NCBI GenBank assembly: GCA_016788805.1
Contig: JAEUSE010000007.1
Span: 1 to 12,744, forward strand
Direction of reading: 5' to 3'
Source: Candidatus Doudnabacteria bacterium
GTDB lineage: Bacteria; Patescibacteriota; Doudnabacteria; UBA920
DNA: 12,744 bases
The translations under genes and the position numbers were made by a program. The notes below the pieces were generated by a model. The model saw nothing but the letters and a program-made list of their open reading frames with translations. It made no database searches and was not told the DNA's origin. Positions 6,577 through 12,744 of the stretch are shown here, piece by piece. Numbering within the stretch: position 1 is the first letter of the stretch; each line of letters begins with the position of its first letter.

Positions 6577-7116
6577 TTACGGTATAACGGTCACAATATA
6601 CGCGTACAGACCGATCATATGCAATGTACTTACCACCAAGGTACCCAAAAGGATGCCCGCGGTAATGTCCACCATATAGTGATACCCCAACACTACCCGA
6701 GATAGAGCGGACAATCCGAGTACCAACAAACTGCTTAGACCCAGCGGCAGGCTCACCACAAAAAGAAAAATAGTTACCACCGCCAAAGCCACCGTGTGAC
6801 CGGATGGGAATGAATCGTAATCCGCATCAACGCGGGAAAACATGCCTCTACCCGCGAGCGGAGTAAATCCGTACTTCTGGTACGGCCGCCGGAGTGGGAA
6901 TACATAAGCGCAGGCCTGTGTGCATATACCCCAAGCAACGCATAAAGAAATAGCCAACGAGTAGCCCACCTGCCGACCAAGCGGCGTCCACAAAAACAAT
7001 ACGGCGGAGGCCATATACAAGTACGTTACCTTAGTCGAAAAAAAATCCAGCAGAGGAATTAACCACGCATGACCGGTAAGATATGCCTGCGTTTTTTCGT
7101 ATTGTGTTTTACGCAT
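6577..7116 (-). CDS. PAP2-family membrane phosphatase
   Basis: This is a small integral membrane phosphatase (179 residues from the ATG at 7116). PAP2 enzymes of this type hydrolyse lipid phosphates or pyrophosphates such as phosphatidylglycerol phosphate and undecaprenyl pyrophosphate. The motifs are RRPY (76-79), PSGH (104-107) and SRVVLGYHYMVD (139-150), with the catalytic H107, H146 and D150 present. The family motif 1 is KxxxxxxRP. Here the position six residues before R77 is alanine (A70), so the phosphate-contacting lysine appears absent or shifted. Five or six hydrophobic segments fit the fold. A longer reading from TTG at 7140 overlaps uppP and is less likely. The ATG follows the uppP TAA by one base, which suggests translational coupling. 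No gene symbol is justified. Confidence 0.88.
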   Translation of the reverse strand: MRKTQYEKTQAYLTGHAWLIPLLDFFSTKVTYLYMASAVLFLWTPLGRQVGYSLAISLCVAWGICTQACAYVFPLRRPYQKYGFTPLAGRGMFSRVDADYDSFPSGHTVALAVVTIFLFVVSLPLGLSSLLVLGLSALSRVVLGYHYMVDITAGILLGTLVVSTLHMIGLYAYIVTVIP

Positions 7117-7117
7117 A

Positions 7118-7927
7118 TTACGTTCGAACAAAATATACAACGGTTATAAGTACCGCAAACCCGATACGATACCACACAAACGTGGTAAAGTCTTTCCGCG
7201 CAAGAAGTTTCAGTAGGTAACGGATAGACAAGAAACCCACAACCGCGGCCGTGCCCATACCAACCACAAACTCTACAGGGGCAACACCTGATTTTAAATC
7301 TTCCATTTTGAGGAGGCCGGCCCCAAATGTAATTGGTATAGACATAAGAAAACTAAACCGGGCAGCATCCGCGCGTTTAAACCCAAGCGCCAGTCCGGCC
7401 GTCATAGTGCTCCCGCTCCGAGAGACCCCCGGTACCAAAGCCAGCGCCTGGCTACAGCCAATGAGCAACGCATGCAGGGGCTTTATATGGTCAAGATTTC
7501 GCACTTTCTTGCCAAACTTATCAGCAAGCGCCAACACCAAACCAAAACCCAACATAGTACCCGCTATCAGCAGCGGGTTACGAAATGTCCGTTCCGCATA
7601 TTGCTCCAATAATTTACCAATAACCGCTGCCGGAATGCTGGCAATAATAATCAACCAAGCCAATTTTTGGTAAATATTATTCTGTATATCCCGGGTCGCT
7701 TTAAACAAAGAATGGAAAAAGCCTTTCGCCAACAAGACTATGTCTGAGCGAAAATAAATCACCACGGCCAACAACGTCCCCCAGTGCAAAGCCACATCAA
7801 AGCCCAATCCGTGATCTTCCCAGCCAAACAACCACGGAGTCACAATTAAGTGCGCCGAAGACGATATGGGTAAAAACTCCCCCAACCCTTGCACCAACCC
7901 CAATATAAATGCATGAAATATGTCCAT
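7118..7927 (-). CDS. uppP: Undecaprenyl-diphosphatase UppP (BacA)
   Basis: UppP removes a phosphate from undecaprenyl pyrophosphate, recycling the lipid carrier for peptidoglycan and other envelope polymers. It is an integral membrane protein, 269 residues here, which is full length. The two hallmark motifs are present. The first is QGLGEFLPISSSAH (13-26), containing the QxxxE pair Q13/E17 and H26. The second is PGVSRSGST (166-174), with R170 as the phosphate-binding arginine. The hydrophobic profile fits about eight helices. ATG at 7925-7927 gives the standard MDIFHAFILGLVQG start and lies 11 nt after the glyA stop. No Shine-Dalgarno box is visible. It is immediately followed by a second lipid-phosphatase gene, suggesting a shared role in lipid-carrier recycling. 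Confidence 0.96.
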   Translation of the reverse strand: MDIFHAFILGLVQGLGEFLPISSSAHLIVTPWLFGWEDHGLGFDVALHWGTLLAVVIYFRSDIVLLAKGFFHSLFKATRDIQNNIYQKLAWLIIIASIPAAVIGKLLEQYAERTFRNPLLIAGTMLGFGLVLALADKFGKKVRNLDHIKPLHALLIGCSQALALVPGVSRSGSTMTAGLALGFKRADAARFSFLMSIPITFGAGLLKMEDLKSGVAPVEFVVGMGTAAVVGFLSIRYLLKLLARKDFTTFVWYRIGFAVLITVVYFVRT

Positions 7928-7938
7928 ATACAGCTATT

Positions 7939-9267
7939 TTATGGCGTTGGGTATTGCGCGCACAGATCTTTTACGAGGTTACGGATAATATGGATGCGAG
8001 GGTCGTTCTGCATGCGAGCGCGAAATTCAGCAATGTACGACTGCTTTTGCTCTTTCGCCTCCGGTAACTTTTCGTCTTTAATAATTTCCACCACTTCGAC
8101 AATCCACCCGGCAACTTTTTGCATTTCGTGCTCTTTCATGCCGCGGGTAGTGACCGCAGGAGTACCAACCCGCACGCCTGAAGGGTAAAAAGGGTTCGTA
8201 TCACTCGGGACCGTGTTGCGGTTGGCCACTATCCCGGCTGCGTTCAAAGCCGCTGCCACAAGTGTTCCTTTACCCAAAGATTGCTTAGAAAAGTCCAAAA
8301 CTAATAAATGATTTTCCGTACCACCGCCGATTAACTCTATACCCTTGGCCCTTAGTTCTGATTCAAGAGCTTTCGCGTTTAAAATGACTTGCCGACTATA
8401 CTGTTTAAACTCATCAGTTGTCGCTTCAAGAAGCGAAGTGGCAATACCGGCAATGGCGTTCTCATGCGGCCCACCTTGCATACCCGGCATAACTGCCGCA
8501 TCTATCTTTTTAGGTAAATCTCCATCTTTTTGCAAGCCCTCTTCTGTGACTAAAATAATTGCCCCGCGCGGCCCGCGTAAAGTTTTATGCGTAGTGGACA
8601 TTATAACGTGCGCATACGGCACCGGCGAGGGATGGTCTCCGGTTATCACTAATCCGATAATATGTGAAATATCCGCCACCAAGTAAGCACCCACCTCATC
8701 GGCAATTTCCCGAGCGCGTTTCCAATCAAGCGTAAACGAATAAGCGGTAGTGCCAAAAATAATTATGCTCGGTTTATGCTCTCGGGCCAGGCTGGCCATC
8801 TGGTCGTAATCGATCCGCGCATCAGAGGCCAAACCAAATTGGACAGCCTTATAATACTTACCGGAAAAGGTTACTTTCGGGTGCCCGTGTGTTAAGTGCC
8901 CACCGCTGGACAAAGCTAAACCCATGACAGTACTGCCCGGTTCGGCCAGCGCAAAAAATATTTCGCTATTGGCCGGACTACCGGAGTACGGCTGTACGTT
9001 CGCATACGGCACACCAAATAATTCTTTCGCGCGCTTGACAGCTAAAAGCTCTACCTGATCCACAATGTCGTTACCCTCATAGTATCTTCGCCCTGCGTAC
9101 CCTTCCGCGTATTTATTGGCCAATGCGGACGCGACGGCCTCACGCACGGCCGGGCTTGCGTAATTTTCGGATGGAATTAAGGTTATCTCGTCTTGCTGGC
9201 GACGAGTTTCCCGCTCTATTAAATCAAAAAGTTCTAAATCTTGAATTTGCAATGTTGTATGCTCCAT
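7939..9267 (-). CDS. glyA: Serine hydroxymethyltransferase
   Basis: GlyA is a PLP enzyme that interconverts serine and glycine while loading the one-carbon unit onto tetrahydrofolate. The 442-residue length is near normal. Conserved features are SENY (33-36), NKYAEGY with E55 (51-57), RRYYEG (60-65), the PLP-stacking GGHLTHG (122-128), and D199 and H202 in ADISHIIG. The Schiff-base lysine is K228 in STTHKTLRGPRG. Substrate-carboxylate R366 lies in GVRVGTPAVTTRG. All catalytic positions look intact. It starts at ATG 9265-9267. The upstream gap (9268-9376) holds a weak terminator-like T-run, and a minus-strand TATAAT at 9376-9381 overlaps the stop codon of the upstream gene and may be its -10. 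I see no glycine riboswitch. uppP follows after 11 nt, so glyA, uppP and the PAP2 gene likely form an operon. Confidence 0.97.
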   Translation of the reverse strand: MEHTTLQIQDLELFDLIERETRRQQDEITLIPSENYASPAVREAVASALANKYAEGYAGRRYYEGNDIVDQVELLAVKRAKELFGVPYANVQPYSGSPANSEIFFALAEPGSTVMGLALSSGGHLTHGHPKVTFSGKYYKAVQFGLASDARIDYDQMASLAREHKPSIIIFGTTAYSFTLDWKRAREIADEVGAYLVADISHIIGLVITGDHPSPVPYAHVIMSTTHKTLRGPRGAIILVTEEGLQKDGDLPKKIDAAVMPGMQGGPHENAIAGIATSLLEATTDEFKQYSRQVILNAKALESELRAKGIELIGGGTENHLLVLDFSKQSLGKGTLVAAALNAAGIVANRNTVPSDTNPFYPSGVRVGTPAVTTRGMKEHEMQKVAGWIVEVVEIIKDEKLPEAKEQKQSYIAEFRARMQNDPRIHIIRNLVKDLCAQYPTP

Positions 9268-9294
9268 ATGTCTTGTATGCAGGTATTAATAATC

Positions 9295-9312
9295 AAAAAA
9301 AACCGAGCCGGT
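9295..9312 (-). terminator. Weak terminator-like hairpin upstream of glyA
   Basis: On the minus strand ACCG (9309-9312) pairs with CGGT (9302-9305) around a 3-nt loop, followed by eight T (9295-9302). The stem is only four pairs, so termination may be weak. It would end MFS-gene transcripts. Confidence 0.3.
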
Positions 9313-9376
9313 ACAGAGCCTAGTCCAGAAATCCTCTAATTTTTAAGAGTGCAATGGATAGATTCATGCTCATTGA

Positions 9377-10525
9377 TTATAACAACACATACAGGAGACT
9401 CACGAGGGCGCCAAGAATAAACAAAACGGAATAACTGGCAAACATGTAAAACAAGGCGGCGGCTGCCAGAGCGGTTAATAGTTTACCGATTGCCAAACTC
9501 TGTTCAAAAAATACTACATAGGGCACTATACTACTCGCCTCGGCCCGTTCGTAGGTCACGGTACAAATAGGAATAAAAGATACATTTTTAGCCACCCGAG
9601 CTCCGGTGTCAACAGACGTTACACCCTGCGGGCTCGGAAACCACGGTCGAACCAGCCAAGTTACCGCGGTCATGAGGCCACCCAACTTAATCAGGGGACG
9701 CTTCGGGTGAGTATCGGTCCACTTACCCATGTACAAACTGATAATAGCAGAAATTGCCGCGGCTAGGGTAACCGCACCCCCGGTGGCGCCGTACCCTTGT
9801 ACGGCTATAAACATAAAAATAGGCCAAATAGTCAAGGCCAACAACTCTTCTCCAAACCCCCAATACCCCAACATTTTATAGACATGCACTTTATACAAAC
9901 GCAAGGTGTCGGCGAACCGATAGGGCTTCTTCGAGCCTTTTTCTTTGTGGAAAAAAAGTGGGATAATTGCCAACGAATATATTGCCCCCGCCACTATCAA
10001 TAAATTTTGACCGCCCGCCACCTGAGCGATAAATCCCCCGGCCACCGGGCCCAAAATTTGGGCGAGTTGGATAAGTGCGGTTAAAAAACTGAACTCCCGA
10101 GCCACCTGTCCTTGATTGGCAAATTGCGCAACTACCGAATGAAAAGCAGGCCAGTAAAAAGATTTTTCTAGGCCATACAAAAAAGCTGCTACCCATACCA
10201 GTTGCGGATATTCCAGCGCGAAATATAGACAAGCCCAATACAGCAGCTGAAAGGGCACGCTGGCAATGAGCGAGTGCTTAAAACCAAACCGAGCGGCAAA
10301 CTTCGCGCCAATCGGAATGAGCACCACGTACCAGGCGTATACCGCGGCGAAAAATAATAATATTTTCGGCACACTAAAGCCCACGCTTTGATACAAAAAA
10401 ATCGGCTCAAAAATAAGCATGGTGGCCAACGCCAAGTCGGCAATGGCAGTGGCTACGTATAGCTCCTTAACCTCGGTACGAAGTTTGGTTGTAAAATAGT
10501 GTGGAAGGCGAAATTTTAAAAACAT
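9377..10525 (-). CDS. MFS-type transporter
   Basis: This is a highly hydrophobic protein of 382 residues from the ATG at 10525, with about 11-12 predicted membrane segments and the two-halves pattern of the major facilitator superfamily. PIGAKFAARFGFKHSL in the first half resembles the loop 2-3 motif (usually GxLaDrxGrrr), and MGKWTDTHPKRPLIKLG in the second half is its repeat. The central cytoplasmic loop is basic (HKEKGSKKPYRF). The substrate cannot be inferred. A TTG 30 nt further upstream would add ten residues, but they lie within an inverted repeat, so ATG 10523-10525 is preferred. No Shine-Dalgarno box is present. It is separated from leuS by two terminators and is probably transcribed alone. 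Confidence 0.8.
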   Translation of the reverse strand: MFLKFRLPHYFTTKLRTEVKELYVATAIADLALATMLIFEPIFLYQSVGFSVPKILLFFAAVYAWYVVLIPIGAKFAARFGFKHSLIASVPFQLLYWACLYFALEYPQLVWVAAFLYGLEKSFYWPAFHSVVAQFANQGQVAREFSFLTALIQLAQILGPVAGGFIAQVAGGQNLLIVAGAIYSLAIIPLFFHKEKGSKKPYRFADTLRLYKVHVYKMLGYWGFGEELLALTIWPIFMFIAVQGYGATGGAVTLAAAISAIISLYMGKWTDTHPKRPLIKLGGLMTAVTWLVRPWFPSPQGVTSVDTGARVAKNVSFIPICTVTYERAEASSIVPYVVFFEQSLAIGKLLTALAAAALFYMFASYSVLFILGALVSLLYVLL

Positions 10526-10540
10526 ACGGGAATCGAAAAA

Positions 10541-10584
10541 CGAATTTAGAATCAAGCAGTACGTAATTCGTAATTCTAAATTCG
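10541..10584. repeat. Heptamer repeat array with inverted partner upstream of the MFS gene
   Basis: Three head-to-tail heptamers occupy 10564-10584 (TAATTCG, TAATTCT, AAATTCG). To the left, 10541-10554 carries the opposite orientation (CGAATTT, AGAATCA). The 12-mer CGAATTTAGAAT (10541-10552) is the exact reverse complement of 10573-10584, with a 20-nt loop between. It lies just before the MFS start codon. The layout matches the site at 10-81 although the heptamer sequence differs. Confidence 0.7.
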
Positions 10585-10602
10585 GAACACAATTGAGAAT
10601 CT

Positions 10603-10634
10603 AAAAAACCTGATGCACATTTAGTATATCAGGT
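10603..10634 (-). terminator. Intrinsic terminator between leuS and the MFS gene
   Basis: On the minus strand ACCTGAT (10628-10634) pairs with ATCAGGT (10608-10614) around a 13-nt loop. It is followed by a run of six T (10603-10608). It is the second of two minus-strand terminators between leuS and the MFS gene. Confidence 0.65.
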
Positions 10635-10652
10635 CTGTGTCGTATATAAAGA

Positions 10653-10687
10653 ATGCACCTACACTACCAAGTTGAGTAACTATCAAG
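10653..10687. repeat. Degenerate copy of the leuS 3' end
   Basis: This stretch aligns with 10792-10827, the end of leuS and the bases just beyond its stop. The shared core is ACTACCAA, one variable base, then TTGAG. By hand, about three quarters of some 34 aligned positions agree, with two single-base gaps. It lies between the two minus-strand terminators in a segment (10635-10737) with no convincing ORF. Confidence 0.4.
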
Positions 10688-10737
10688 CAAAACCCAAGGA
10701 CTCGCTAAAGAGGACTAGCTTAAAATAACCGTACAGT

Positions 10738-10774
10738 GTCTCTAAAAAAACCGCGGCCGCGGTTTTTTAGAGAC
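10738..10774. terminator. Palindromic terminator after leuS
   Basis: A near-perfect palindrome runs GTCTCT, seven A, CCGCGGCCGCGG, six T, AGAGAC. The only asymmetry is one extra A. On the minus strand a 12-nt GC core is followed by seven T, a strong terminator for leuS 24 nt after its stop. The mirror layout should also work on the plus strand. It is centred on GGCC, as is the palindrome after parB. Confidence 0.85.
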
Positions 10775-10798
10775 ATACTACAAAGGTGAGCATGTAAC

Positions 10799-12744
10799 TT
10801 ATACTACCAAATTGAGAAGTTTATCGGCCACAAAGATAGTTTTGCGAATTGGGTTACCGCCTACTGCCAATTTTACTTTTTCCTCTGCTAGCGCAGCTGC
10901 GGTTACCGTGTCTTCCGGGCTACCGACCGGCACGCTCAACTTACCGCGTATCTTTCCGTTCACCTGCACAATGACCGTAACCATGCTCTCGCGGATCAAA
11001 GCTTCATCCCAGGCGGGCCAATGGCCTTTCTGAGCACTGTCGGTGTGACCCAAAGCTTCCCACAACTCGTCGGCCATGTGAGGTGCAAACGGCGCTATAA
11101 GCTGAACAAGACTCTCCATTGCAAACCTCCAAGCATTAGTGCCGACAAAGTTGCGTTCCATCTTCTCCGCATTGAGCGTATTTACCAACTCCATCATACT
11201 TGCGATGGCGGTATTATACTTTTGACTTTCCAGGTCTGTAGTTACTTTTTTAATAGTCTTGTGAACGGCACGAAGTACTGTCTCGTTTTCCGTTACCGAT
11301 TCGGCTGCGGCGATAAACTCCTGCACCAGTACCCATATACGGTTCAAAAAACGTAGTGCGCTCGGTACGCCTTGCGGATCCCACTTAATCCAAATGTCCA
11401 GAGGCGCGGCAAACATTAAATACGTACGCAACGCATCGGCACCATACTCAGGAATTATTTCCAGTGGATCTACCCCATTACCCTTGCTCTTGCTGAACAT
11501 AGTCCCGTCAGACGCGGTAACCTTACCGTTGAACAAAAACTTTTTAAATGGTTCAGGGTTTTCTATCAAACCTTTCTTATAAAAGAACCGTGTTACAAAA
11601 CGAGCGTAAAGCATGTGGGCAGTGGCATGATCCGCACCGTTATAGAAATCTATAGGCATCCACTTATTTACCGTGTCAGGCTCAAATGGTTTTTCGGCAT
11701 TGCGAGGGTCAAAATAGCGCAGCATATACCAGCTACTGCAAATATAGGTGTCTAAGGTGTCAGTCTCACGCTCCCCTTCGCTACCACACTTGGGGCAGAC
11801 CACCTTTACCCAATCTACTGCTCGTGCAAGCGCGCTTCGTCCGTCACCGCTTGGGCTAAAGTCTTTTAGCTCCGGCAACACCACCGGCAAGTCTGCGTCC
11901 GGCACCAACTGTGGCCCACACTCCTTACAATAAATAATCGGAATAGGCGCACCCCAGTACCGCTGACGGGAAACACTCCAATCGCGCATTTTATACTGCA
12001 CCGAACGCACACCCATGCCTTTTTGTTCAATATGAGCAATAATAGGCTCGCGAGCCTCACCCCATGTTTTACCGACTAGCCCTTCCGGGGCTTGCTCTAA
12101 TACCCCCTCTGGATCGTGATGATAACAGTATTCTAAATTTCGCACCTGCGCAGCCAAGGTTGGGTCTTGTGGAAACATTACGGGACGCAGTGGAATATTA
12201 TATTTCTTTGCAAAGGCAAAATCGCGCTCATCATGGGCGCTACAGGTGACAAACCCACCGCCGTAATCTGCCACCACAAATGACGCAATCCAGATGGGTA
12301 GGTCACCTGTCCCAAAAGGATTTGCTAAATACCGTCCGGTGAATATACCTTCTATATCTTTTTCTACGTCGAATTTATCCTTTAATTTCCGTTTCCGAAT
12401 TTTATCTACCATTTCCAAAACAGGCTTTTCATGCTCGGTACCTTCTACTAGTTCCTTTACCATTGGATGTTCAGGAGCAATAACCGCAAATGTCTGGGCC
12501 ATAAAGGTCTGAGGCACAGAATCATAAGACTGTAACTCTAATCCCAAATCTTTCACCGTAAAGGTAAACATTACCCCTTCACTTTTTCCAATCCAATTCT
12601 TCTGAGCAGTCTTTACTGTTTCGGTCCAATCGAGCGCGTCGGTTGCTTCCAAGAGTTCGTCTGCGTAATCGGTTATTTTGAAAAACCACTGCTTCACTTC
12701 GCGCTGTGTGACTTCTGGATCAGTGGCGGCGTCGTGACGCCAAC
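10799..12744 (-). CDS. leuS: Leucyl-tRNA synthetase (partial, 5' end beyond the window)
   Basis: LeuRS charges tRNA-Leu with leucine and normally proofreads with its CP1 domain. The window holds the C-terminal 647 codons. The reading frame runs open through the right edge (WRHDAATDPEV...), so the apparent start at 12697 is an internal GTG. Visible are QWFFKITDYADELL, the CP1 domain with APEHP and SAHDERDF (about 12218-12238), and RDWSVSRQRYWGAPIP. A zinc-like pair CKEC...CPKC is followed by DTLDTYICSSWYMLRYFDP, then the KMSKS-type signature MFSKSKGNG (near 11476-11500). The anticodon-binding and C-terminal domains close the protein. The HIGH motif should lie off the window. The editing motif usually TTRPDT reads SVPQT (about 12506-12520), and YGTGAVM-x-VPAHD reads YGGGFVTCSAHD. 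A terminator follows at 10738-10774. Confidence 0.97.
   Translation of the reverse strand, partial: WRHDAATDPEVTQREVKQWFFKITDYADELLEATDALDWTETVKTAQKNWIGKSEGVMFTFTVKDLGLELQSYDSVPQTFMAQTFAVIAPEHPMVKELVEGTEHEKPVLEMVDKIRKRKLKDKFDVEKDIEGIFTGRYLANPFGTGDLPIWIASFVVADYGGGFVTCSAHDERDFAFAKKYNIPLRPVMFPQDPTLAAQVRNLEYCYHHDPEGVLEQAPEGLVGKTWGEAREPIIAHIEQKGMGVRSVQYKMRDWSVSRQRYWGAPIPIIYCKECGPQLVPDADLPVVLPELKDFSPSGDGRSALARAVDWVKVVCPKCGSEGERETDTLDTYICSSWYMLRYFDPRNAEKPFEPDTVNKWMPIDFYNGADHATAHMLYARFVTRFFYKKGLIENPEPFKKFLFNGKVTASDGTMFSKSKGNGVDPLEIIPEYGADALRTYLMFAAPLDIWIKWDPQGVPSALRFLNRIWVLVQEFIAAAESVTENETVLRAVHKTIKKVTTDLESQKYNTAIASMMELVNTLNAEKMERNFVGTNAWRFAMESLVQLIAPFAPHMADELWEALGHTDSAQKGHWPAWDEALIRESMVTVIVQVNGKIRGKLSVPVGSPEDTVTAAALAEEKVKLAVGGNPIRKTIFVADKLLNLVV

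Noticed and set aside
6577..7140. PAP2 gene starting at 7140
   Set aside because: The codon is TTG inside uppP; the ATG at 7116, one base after the uppP stop, is a better start and keeps all motifs.
7251..7673. 140-codon plus-strand ORF opposite uppP
   Set aside because: It is antisense to a motif-complete uppP; it has no start signal or domain.
9268..9376. Glycine riboswitch upstream of glyA
   Set aside because: The leader is too short and no tandem aptamer-like conserved core is visible; only weak stems were found.
9891..10443. Glycine- and cysteine-rich ORFs inside the MFS gene
   Set aside because: They are alternate frames of the transporter on the same strand, with no family features.
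10799..12697. leuS as a complete 632-residue gene starting at 12697
   Set aside because: That start is an internal GTG (valine in EVKQWFF); the frame continues open to the window edge and LeuRS is normally over 800 residues.
1..12744. CRISPR array, insertion sequence or toxin-antitoxin module
   Set aside because: No direct repeats of 24-40 nt with regular spacers, no transposase motifs and no small paired ORFs were found.

Overview
The window looks like chromosomal DNA from a bacterium of the Candidate Phyla Radiation (Patescibacteria), probably Parcubacteria-like. This is an inference from several signs. Intergenic gaps are short. There is a secreted helical protein resembling the DUF5667-type families common in that group, a fused membrane/spermidine-synthase-like protein, a small MFS transporter, and a LeuRS with altered editing motifs. 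No start codon has a convincing Shine-Dalgarno box. The content is housekeeping: translation and tRNA quality control, lipid-carrier recycling, one-carbon metabolism and chromosome partitioning. I see no prophage, transposase, CRISPR array or toxin-antitoxin module.

Layout, left to right. queA (minus) covers 76-1116 and its stop codon lies inside a short heptamer-repeat array. A divergent intergenic region (1117-1203) holds an extended -10 promoter for the only plus-strand gene, a 682-codon membrane/spermidine-synthase-like protein (1204-3252). This gene converges on a membrane-anchored helical protein of unknown function (3261-4091), which lies just downstream of the trans-editing factor gene alaX (4135-4863). 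A strong intrinsic terminator sits only 23 nt upstream of the alaX start. Next comes a unit of tRNA-Leu(CAA), parB and tRNA-Pro(GGG), all on the minus strand, with a good sigma70-type promoter upstream. A perfect 38-nt palindrome follows the parB stop. Further right, glyA, uppP and a PAP2 phosphatase gene form a tight minus-strand run (6577-9267). An MFS transporter gene (9377-10525) follows. A 270-nt intergenic region contains a second heptamer/inverted-heptamer site, two minus-strand terminators and a degenerate copy of the leuS 3' end. The window ends inside leuS (10799-12744, 5' end missing).

How the genes work together. leuS, alaX, queA and the two tRNAs all act on tRNA charging, proofreading or modification. 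UppP and the PAP2 protein plausibly both dephosphorylate lipid carriers for cell-wall synthesis. GlyA supplies glycine and one-carbon units. ParB is a chromosome-partitioning CTPase, but no parA is present here.

The most unusual signals are structural. There are two heptamer arrays that share an architecture but not a sequence. A nested 43-nt palindrome lies in frame inside the parB linker. Two GGCC-centred palindromic terminators are present. Finally, leuS carries an altered threonine-rich editing motif. I did not find a clear new multi-gene system.
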